Source of the DNA: Candidatus Fluviicola riflensis
Lineage (GTDB): Bacteria > Bacteroidota > Bacteroidia > Flavobacteriales_D > Crocinitomicaceae
NCBI GenBank assembly: GCA_002243285.1
Contig: CP022585.1
Span: 1,848,641-1,912,640 of the forward strand
Length of the DNA stretch: 64,000 nt
Direction: 5' to 3'
Both the position numbers and the translations under genes were made by a program. The notes under the pieces are model-generated. The model was given only the letters and a program-made list of their open reading frames with translations, made no database searches and was not told the DNA's origin. This document shows positions 58,644-64,000 of the stretch, piece after piece (position 1 is the first letter of the stretch; each line of letters starts with the position of its first letter).

Positions 58644-59307
58644 CGAAACACTTGCCAATCGTTTAGTCGATTTACGGACCAGAATTCCAGCCGATGTGCA
58701 GTTGATTGCCGTATCCAAAACCAAGCCTGTTTCCTTGATTCAGGAGGTTTACCAGGCCGGTCAGCGTGCATTTGGCGAAAACAAGGTGCAGGAAATGGTT
58801 GACAAATACGAGCAATTGCCTAAAGATATTCAGTGGCACCTGATCGGACATTTACAAACCAATAAAGTAAAGTACATTGCGCCGTTTGTGCACCTGATCC
58901 ATGCGGTCGATAGCTTGAAATTACTACAGGAAATTGACAAACAAGCAGCTAAATGCAATCGGGTAATTCCATGTTTATTACAGTTTCATATTGCCACCGA
59001 GGAAACCAAATTCGGGCTCGATTTCAGCGAAGCGGAAGAGATTTTGCAGTCGCGTGAGTTCATTGAAATGCAAAATGTTCAAATTGTAGGATTAATGGGA
59101 ATGGCTTCGTTTACTGACAATAAAGAACAGGTACGTGACGAATTTCGCAACCTGAACAATTATTTCCAGATCGTCAAGAGTCATTATTTTAAGTTCAATC
59201 CCGATTTTAAACACCTTTCGATGGGCATGAGTGGCGATTACGAACTGGCAATAGAAGAAGGAAGTACCATGGTGCGGATCGGAAGCACATTATTCGGTTC
59301 AAGATGA
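58636..59307 (+). CDS. YggS/PLPBP-family pyridoxal phosphate homeostasis protein
   Basis: A 223-residue single-domain PLP-binding protein with a TIM barrel like alanine racemase. The PLP Lys is in LIAVSKTKP (near residue 28), followed by FGENKVQEM, WHLIGHLQTNKVKYI and the C-terminal LSMGMSGDYELAIEEGSTMVRIG. YggS proteins store or deliver PLP and affect amino acid balance. Being in an operon next to PLP-dependent serC makes sense. It overlaps both neighbours. Confidence 0.96.
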   Translation: MSNETLANRLVDLRTRIPADVQLIAVSKTKPVSLIQEVYQAGQRAFGENKVQEMVDKYEQLPKDIQWHLIGHLQTNKVKYIAPFVHLIHAVDSLKLLQEIDKQAAKCNRVIPCLLQFHIATEETKFGLDFSEAEEILQSREFIEMQNVQIVGLMGMASFTDNKEQVRDEFRNLNNYFQIVKSHYFKFNPDFKHLSMGMSGDYELAIEEGSTMVRIGSTLFGSR

Positions 59308-59885
59308 GGTTATTGGTGATTATTACGGTTTTTGTTTCCGGCTTTGCAAATGCGCAATCCTATTCTGAAAATTTAGAGCAGGAGCGCGTTTCCAACAATA
59401 AGCAAATGCGTTACCAGGTACTCGATTCCACTGAAAGAGCTGGTTTTAAAGGAATTTGTTATTTCCCTATCGATACAAATTATGTGGTAGATGCCACTTT
59501 TATCCGGAAAAAAGGAAAGAAGTTTGTGATGCCGATGACTACGGAACGTACGGTTTATTACCGCCAATATGGCGTGCTGCAATTCCGTATTCATGACACG
59601 CTTTGTGAGTTGACTGTCTATGAAAACCTTGGATTAAAGGGAAAAGAATACGAAAATTACCTGTTTTTGCCTTTCCGCGATGGAACAACTGCTTTGTCGA
59701 CTTATGGCGGCGGACGATACGTCGATTTGGAAAAACAATCCGGAACCGATTGGGAAATCGATTTTAATAGGGCCTATCATCCGTATTGCGTGTATTCTCA
59801 TCGTTATTCCTGTCCGATTCCCCCGAAAGAGAATACGGTGTTGCCGTTTGTGACGGCAGGGGAGTGTTATGTGACAGAAGAGTAG
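59304..59885 (+). CDS. Exported DUF1684-family protein
   Basis: A 193-residue protein with a signal peptide (MRLLVIITVFVSGFANAQ). The C-terminal half has the DUF1684 signature: WEIDFNRAYHPYCVYSHRYSCPIPPKENTVLPFVTAGE, with its Asn/His-Pro-Tyr-Cys and Cys-Pro-Ile-Pro-Pro-x-Glu-Asn motifs. The family function is unknown; the two Cys could form a disulphide. It overlaps the YggS stop by four bases and closes the operon. Confidence 0.88.
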   Translation: MRLLVIITVFVSGFANAQSYSENLEQERVSNNKQMRYQVLDSTERAGFKGICYFPIDTNYVVDATFIRKKGKKFVMPMTTERTVYYRQYGVLQFRIHDTLCELTVYENLGLKGKEYENYLFLPFRDGTTALSTYGGGRYVDLEKQSGTDWEIDFNRAYHPYCVYSHRYSCPIPPKENTVLPFVTAGECYVTEE

Positions 59886-60116
59886 TCTATCTAAAAGAAA
59901 ATCTTATCTATTGTTAATTAATTGTTGGTACTAATTGGACTTAAAATTTAGTGCGTTTTAGTTTTTTGCGTAGTATTGAGGTACAAATAACAAAACTATT
60001 TACTGAATAAGTACAATCAACAGATTTATTTTTAGGTAAAACCTTGATAATAATTGTCTTATCAATGAATGTGTTGAGTGTATTAATAAGTTGTCTTTCA
60101 TGTGAAAACAAATAAT

Positions 60117-61229
60117 ATGAAAATAATATCACTATTTAACAATAAAGGAGGGGTTGGGAAATCTACTTTGGGGTATCATTTGGGTTATGCTTTAAATGAA
60201 TTGGGTAAAAAAACTTTAATGATTGACTTAGATCCGCAATGTAATTTAACAATTTGTGGAATTGACACTGAAACTCTTCATCAAATATGGCTTGAAGAGG
60301 ATGAAGTTATTGATGATTTTGAAAAATTTAGTGCCAATTCTAACTTATTACAAAAGCCAAGAAGTATTCATTTTCTTTTAAAACCGACAGAAGATGGTTT
60401 AAGCGATTTTGATGTAATACCACCACCTGTTGAATTAGCGAATAATCTTCATTTAATACCAGGAAGGCTTTCAATTCACAAATTTGAAAATAAGCTAGCT
60501 GAACGATGGAGTGGTGTTTATCAAAGTGATAATCTTGCTATCAGGACAATTACAAAAATCAGAGAGATTTGTAATCTTTATTCTGCTGAATATAATTATG
60601 ACTATGTAATCATTGATACTTCACCAAGCCTTGGCATTCTTAACAAAACAATAATTTCAACTGTAGATGGCTTTTTTATTCCTGCGCAACCAGATATGTT
60701 TAGCCTATACGGAATTCGTAACATTGGCTCATCATTGAATCTTTGGCAAAAAGAATTTGAAACTATATTCAACTTAATTTCTTCTGATAAAAGAAATAAA
60801 TTCCCTGCCAAGTTTGTTCAATTCCTTGGTTACACAATTTACAATGCGAAAAAGTACGCATCTGGTAATAATGAGTATGATCTAGCTCAAGCTCATTATT
60901 CATATGTTGAAAAAATACCTCAAGTAATAAAAGATTACATAAAAGAATCCAATAGAGTTAACTTGTCAGAGGAGGAAATTCAAACTCCAATTGGTAAAGA
61001 TGCGGTTATTCATACTCATAACACTTTTCCTTCAGTTGCTCAAAGTTTAAATTGTCCAATATGGCAAGTTCCTGATGTGTACATGGATTTGTATAGAAAT
61101 AATCGATTATGGTTACAAGAACGAGAAATTGAACCTGTTAACCAAGGTAGTTTTGGTAAATACAGAGAAACTAAAGAGAAGTACATTGCTTTTGCTAATT
61201 CTCTCATTGAACGTCTAAATAATTTGTAG
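60117..61229 (+). CDS. ParA/Soj-type AAA_31 ATPase of a two-gene A+T-rich island
   Basis: About 371 residues from the ATG at 60117; a GTG at 60102 is less likely. The deviant Walker A is NNKGGVGKST (residues 8-17), with the signature Lys of MinD/ParA proteins. Walker A' is LDPQCNLT (near 39) and Walker B is VIIDTSPS. An insert of ~90 residues between Walker A' and B and a C-terminal region with HTHNTFP are unlike chromosomal Soj. There is no ParB or parS nearby; the partner gene encodes a RelA/SpoT-type enzyme one base downstream. Strong A+T bias marks both genes as recently acquired. Confidence 0.88.
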   Translation: MKIISLFNNKGGVGKSTLGYHLGYALNELGKKTLMIDLDPQCNLTICGIDTETLHQIWLEEDEVIDDFEKFSANSNLLQKPRSIHFLLKPTEDGLSDFDVIPPPVELANNLHLIPGRLSIHKFENKLAERWSGVYQSDNLAIRTITKIREICNLYSAEYNYDYVIIDTSPSLGILNKTIISTVDGFFIPAQPDMFSLYGIRNIGSSLNLWQKEFETIFNLISSDKRNKFPAKFVQFLGYTIYNAKKYASGNNEYDLAQAHYSYVEKIPQVIKDYIKESNRVNLSEEEIQTPIGKDAVIHTHNTFPSVAQSLNCPIWQVPDVYMDLYRNNRLWLQEREIEPVNQGSFGKYRETKEKYIAFANSLIERLNNL

Positions 61230-61230
61230 T

Positions 61231-61911
61231 ATGGCAGAGTCTGTAGATGTTTTGGAGTATTACAATGACCCCAGTATTAAGTTTCAGCTAGAATCATTTG
61301 GGAAAAGAGTAAAAGATTTTTTTGAGAATAATCCTGCTTTTAATGGAAGTTTGCCAATTGTACACTCTGTAAAATCAAGGTTAAAAGATGCCAGTCATTT
61401 AAGTGAAAAAATAAGTCGTAAAAAAGAAGAAAAGGGAATAATTATAACACCGGAAAATCTATTTTCGGAAATAACTGATTTGATCGGAGTTCGGGTGCTT
61501 CATTTATATTTTGATCAATTTGAATTCATTCATAATGAAATAATGAAGCAAATTGATAACGGAGAATGGGTCTTATTTGAACCTCCAAAAGCATATACAT
61601 GGGATCCCGATATAGCAGAAGAATTTGAAAGATTTGGTATAGAAGCTACTAGAAAAGAAAGTTACACCAGTGTACACTATGTCATAAAACCCAATTCGAA
61701 GGAAAACGTTTTTTGTTGCGAAATCCAAGTTAGAACACTTTTCGAAGAGATTTGGGGTGAAATCGACCATTCAATAAACTATCCAAGTAAAACGGATAGT
61801 GTTGCTTGTTCTGAACAATTAAAGGTACTTTCCAAGTTAGCGTCAACCGGAACAAGACTTGCAGATTCAATCTTTAGAAGTTATAAAGATCACAAAAAAA
61901 GTGAAAGCTAG
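61231..61911 (+). CDS. RelA/SpoT-domain nucleotide pyrophosphokinase, probable toxin or effector
   Basis: A 226-residue protein consisting of one RelA_SpoT synthetase domain with N- and C-terminal helices and no hydrolase, TGS or ACT domain. The catalytic elements are present: KSRLKDASHLSEK (Arg50, Lys52), DLIGVR (83-88), YTSVH (145-149) and EIQVRT with the following His180 (Glu164, Gln166, Arg168). Small synthetases either make (p)ppGpp or, as toxSAS toxins, pppApp-type products or modified tRNA. It lacks an adjacent antitoxin of known type and instead follows a ParA-like ATPase by one base. This pairing is unusual. Confidence 0.87.
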   Translation: MAESVDVLEYYNDPSIKFQLESFGKRVKDFFENNPAFNGSLPIVHSVKSRLKDASHLSEKISRKKEEKGIIITPENLFSEITDLIGVRVLHLYFDQFEFIHNEIMKQIDNGEWVLFEPPKAYTWDPDIAEEFERFGIEATRKESYTSVHYVIKPNSKENVFCCEIQVRTLFEEIWGEIDHSINYPSKTDSVACSEQLKVLSKLASTGTRLADSIFRSYKDHKKSES

Positions 61912-61929
61912 TATTGGTTTGCCGCAGTG

Positions 61930-61965
61930 GTTACACATGCTTTTTAAGAAAACTTTTTGTGTAAC
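61930..61965 (+). terminator. Hairpin after the RelA-like gene
   Basis: GTTACACA (61930-61937) and TGTGTAAC (61958-61965) form a perfect 8-base-pair stem around a 20-base A+T-rich loop, 18 bases after the stop codon. No T-run follows, so the role is uncertain; it may mark the island's boundary. Confidence 0.4.
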
Positions 61966-62109
61966 TCAGGTCTTTATCAGTGTGAAACTATTCATCTTTC
62001 TATTTACTTCTGGTTGCTAAATTGTGGAGTAAACTGCCTAAAGATTACTAAAAATGGACTTCTTTGAAATGTTTAAAATTTTAAAATTCGCCAATTTTCT
62101 CAGATGGAT

Positions 62110-62158
62110 TTTGCCAAATTTTCAAATTGGACATTTGTCAAATTGCCCATTTGGCAAA
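62110..62158. repeat. Inverted repeats upstream of the XRE-S24 regulator gene
   Basis: In the gene-free stretch 61912-62248, TTTGCCAAAT (62110-62119) and ATTTGGCAAA (62149-62158) are exact inverted partners. TTTGTCAAAT- and CAAATTGG-like half-sites lie between them. The 63-codon frame through here is an artefact of this repetition. Multiple operator half-sites, or a hairpin, are the likely readings. Confidence 0.65.
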
Positions 62159-62232
62159 TTTGGAACTTTGCCGATTTCCTTCCGAAAAATCCAAAAAACT
62201 TCGTTAATCTATTTCAGATTAAAAATTAATCA

Positions 62233-62256
62233 TATATTTGACTAAAAAATGGTCAA
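62233..62256 (+). promoter_or_regulatory. Promoter and probable auto-operator of the XRE-S24 regulator
   Basis: TATATTTG (62233-62240) fits the -7 element. TTGAC (62238-62242) and GTCAA (62252-62256), nine bases apart, form a symmetric site overlapping the -7 element and the first ATG. This is where a self-repressing LexA/CI-type regulator would bind. Confidence 0.6.
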
Positions 62257-63079
62257 TATGGTTTTAGGGAACAACATGAAACTGCTGCGTAAGAACAAAA
62301 AGAAATCGCAGGAAGAAGTGGCTGCTGACTTGGGCTTAACCCGCAGTAGCTATTCGGGCTATGAAAACGGCATTGCCGAACCGGGCTTGGATACATTAGT
62401 TGCGCTTGGTACATATTATGCAGTTCCCCTTGACCAATTGCTGACCCGTGATTTTACGACACTTTCCGAATTGGAATGGCAATCTATCGAAACCGGAGTC
62501 TTTGCGGATGTAAACGGGAAACGCTTGCGTGTGCTGACTTCGATGGTCAATGAACACGATGACGAACTGATCGAACTGATTCCACAGCAGGCCAGAGCAG
62601 GTTATACAGTCGGTTATTCCGACCCTGATTACCTGAAAGTACTGCCAACCTTTAGCTTGCCCTTTTTATCCAAAAACAGAAAATACCGTTCTTTCCCGAT
62701 TGTCGGTGATTCTATGCCTCCGGTAGAAGAAGGATCGTATGTAATCGGTGAGTACCTGCAAAACTGGGCAAGTTTGCGCAGTACAACACCATGTATTGTG
62801 GTCACAAAAGACGACGGAATTGTATTTAAGATTGTCAACAATTACATTTCGACGCAGCAATCGTTTGAATTGTGCTCCACAAACCCAATGTACCAACCTT
62901 ATTTTGTGCATATTAACGATGTGCTGGAAGTGTGGAAATTTGTCAACTATATTTCACCGACCTTACCCGAAATGCGTATAGACGACCATCAGTTATCGAA
63001 ATCTATTCAGGATCTGCAACGTGAAGTGCTTGATTTAAAACGTACAATTACCGGCGAATCGAATACCTCCCGGAATTAA
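62249..63079 (+). CDS. XRE-type regulator with S24 (LexA/CI-like) self-cleavage domain
   Basis: A 276-residue regulator. The N-terminal helix-turn-helix (KSQEEVAADLGLTRSSYSGYENG, about residues 20-42) is followed by a linker. A C-terminal S24 peptidase fold has Ser155 (VGDSM) and Lys194 (FKIV) as the Ser-Lys dyad, and Ala117-Gly118 (QARAGY) as the probable cleavage site. The end is a coiled-coil helix. Phage CI and LexA proteins of this form are cleaved upon RecA activation. ATG codons at 62249, 62258 and 62276 are possible; 62249 is used. It converges on recQ with a 32-base overlap. Confidence 0.9.
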   Translation: MVNMVLGNNMKLLRKNKKKSQEEVAADLGLTRSSYSGYENGIAEPGLDTLVALGTYYAVPLDQLLTRDFTTLSELEWQSIETGVFADVNGKRLRVLTSMVNEHDDELIELIPQQARAGYTVGYSDPDYLKVLPTFSLPFLSKNRKYRSFPIVGDSMPPVEEGSYVIGEYLQNWASLRSTTPCIVVTKDDGIVFKIVNNYISTQQSFELCSTNPMYQPYFVHINDVLEVWKFVNYISPTLPEMRIDDHQLSKSIQDLQREVLDLKRTITGESNTSRN

Positions 63080-64000
63080 AAACGATTTTTTCTTCAATCA
63101 GAAGCTGTTTCAAAGCGTTTTTCACGGCTTCGTGCAGACTTTCGTGGAATTGCATCAATACTTCGCGCTGAGCCAGTGGTTTGGTAAACAACTCCAGGAT
63201 TTGTTCAGATAAATCGGTGGGAGATTCCAAAGCATTTAGTCGCTTACAGACATCACATTTTCCGCAGGGAGCCGTATCCTGTCCAAAATATCGGATCAAT
63301 TGTACCTGTCTGCATTCTTCCCGTTCCACAAGCTCCTTCATGGCATTGAGCCGGACAAAAGCACGCTCTTTTCGGTGCAAATAATGCTCCGGATTAATTT
63401 CCAAATAATCGTCGGGTTTGCGCTCGTGCAGGAAAGTTACCAAAGGATGGGAAGTTCGCCATGTAATATCAATGATTCCATGCGTTTCAAGGTATTCAAG
63501 TTGTTTGGTCAATGTTTCCTGCGAAAGTTTTAACTGCTTACAAAACTGCCATTCGTCAATCTCGCAAAATTCATCGAACACATTGCTATGAGTACGGCAG
63601 ATCAATGTAATCAACGGATCGACAGTTGGATTTGAAAGCTGAAAACTATACAAATGCGCATTGTTGATTGTGATTTTGACACGTGAACCGTGAAAAGCAT
63701 GCTCGCTGAAAACAATATTCCCGTTCATTTCCAAAATCTTAAATGCCGGATAGACGACTTTCGGATCGAGCTTGAAGCGTTTGGTAAACAATGCGAAATC
63801 CAGCGGATATGTTTCGTGATCACCAGAGCCGATGGCAATTTTGAAAAAATTACACAAAGCACGGTACGCAAGCTTAATCTGATCGATAGGAGGAAATTGT
63901 GCTGCGATCCGTTGTTCTATTTCTTCGAGGTCATTTGGAGCAATAAATGCAAACGTTCTGGCCGGATACCCGTCTCTTCCCGCACGTCCTGCTTCCTGGA
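63048..64000 (-). CDS. recQ: RecQ-family DNA helicase, C-terminal part
   Basis: The gene enters from beyond base 64000; about 317 C-terminal residues are visible. The first visible residues include QEAGRAGRDG, motif VI of the second RecA domain, followed by FAFIAP. The RecQ-specific zinc module is present (a Cys in the helix, then CGKCDVCKR), and a winged-helix-like end follows. RecQ unwinds DNA 3' to 5' in recombination and repair. An internal Met at 63857 is not a start. A LexA-like gene converges on its 3' end, and SOS control cannot be judged from this fragment. Confidence 0.93.
   Translation of the reverse strand, partial: QEAGRAGRDGYPARTFAFIAPNDLEEIEQRIAAQFPPIDQIKLAYRALCNFFKIAIGSGDHETYPLDFALFTKRFKLDPKVVYPAFKILEMNGNIVFSEHAFHGSRVKITINNAHLYSFQLSNPTVDPLITLICRTHSNVFDEFCEIDEWQFCKQLKLSQETLTKQLEYLETHGIIDITWRTSHPLVTFLHERKPDDYLEINPEHYLHRKERAFVRLNAMKELVEREECRQVQLIRYFGQDTAPCGKCDVCKRLNALESPTDLSEQILELFTKPLAQREVLMQFHESLHEAVKNALKQLLIEEKIVFNSGRYSIRR

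Noticed and set aside
60117..61229. ParA gene as a plasmid or chromosome partition locus
   Set aside because: No ParB gene or parS-like repeats lie nearby and the partner is a RelA/SpoT-type enzyme; the flanks are ordinary chromosomal genes.
62054..62245. 63-codon reading frame upstream of the XRE-S24 gene
   Set aside because: Its translation is an effect of repeated CAAATTTG-like half-sites; it covers the regulator's own promoter.
1..64000. tRNA, rRNA or known riboswitch
   Set aside because: I looked through the intergenic gaps for acceptor-arm/T-loop patterns and conserved riboswitch cores and saw none convincing; a covariance-model search could still find a small RNA.

Overview
The window reads as chromosome from a Bacteroidota, probably a Flavobacteriales/Crocinitomicaceae-like (Fluviicola-like) bacterium. 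The reasons are secreted proteins with type IX secretion (T9SS) C-terminal tails, promoters of the TTG-N19-TAnnTTTG type, almost no Shine-Dalgarno sequences, a THX-type small ribosomal protein, and a serC-serA-DUF1015 neighbourhood. The genus is an inference. No rRNA, tRNA, CRISPR array or complete insertion sequence was seen.

Layout. 1-2.5 kb is accessory: a zinc-ribbon fragment, a PIN toxin/antitoxin pair, an A+T-rich orphan gene with an RNDIAGH (HEPN-like) motif between attC-like ends, and a composite palindrome array. 2.5-15 kb holds envelope and peptidase genes (MltF-type lytic transglycosylase, ACP phosphodiesterase, M49 peptidase lipoprotein), a T9SS-secreted protein, a PDZ-hydrolase, an AraC regulator and a TPR/HTH membrane sensor. 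15-24 kb holds a T9SS metallophosphoesterase, a YihY protein, an ABC ATPase, rlmI-like/MATE/fmt and HU. 24.6-31 kb holds an ECF42-like sigma factor run (membrane protein, PD-(D/E)XK-like protein, Crp) with YCII and VOC proteins. 31-38 kb holds two tandem TPR paralogues, a DEAD-box helicase and typA.

The most striking part is 39.3-52.2 kb. Five translationally coupled genes (HMG-CoA reductase, CDP-alcohol phosphatidyltransferase, CdsA-like cytidylyltransferase, divergent UbiA-like protein, rifampin-phosphotransferase-like ATP-grasp/His enzyme) are followed, after a lipoprotein gene and hipBA, by four more coupled genes (BtaA-like aminocarboxypropyl transferase, dolichol/phytol-kinase-like protein, GNAT-like protein, OleC-like AMP ligase). 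Together they look like one or two undescribed polar-lipid or isoprenoid-lipid pathways.

52-59.9 kb is mostly housekeeping: TrmH, THX, serC-serA, DUF1015, YggS and DUF1684. 60.1-61.9 kb is an A+T-rich two-gene island, a ParA-type ATPase followed by a RelA/SpoT-type nucleotide synthetase, which is a candidate defence or toxin system. The window closes with an XRE-S24 (LexA-like) regulator that has operator-like repeats, and the C-terminal part of a RecQ helicase.

Dispersed hairpins of several families sit in nearly every larger intergenic gap.
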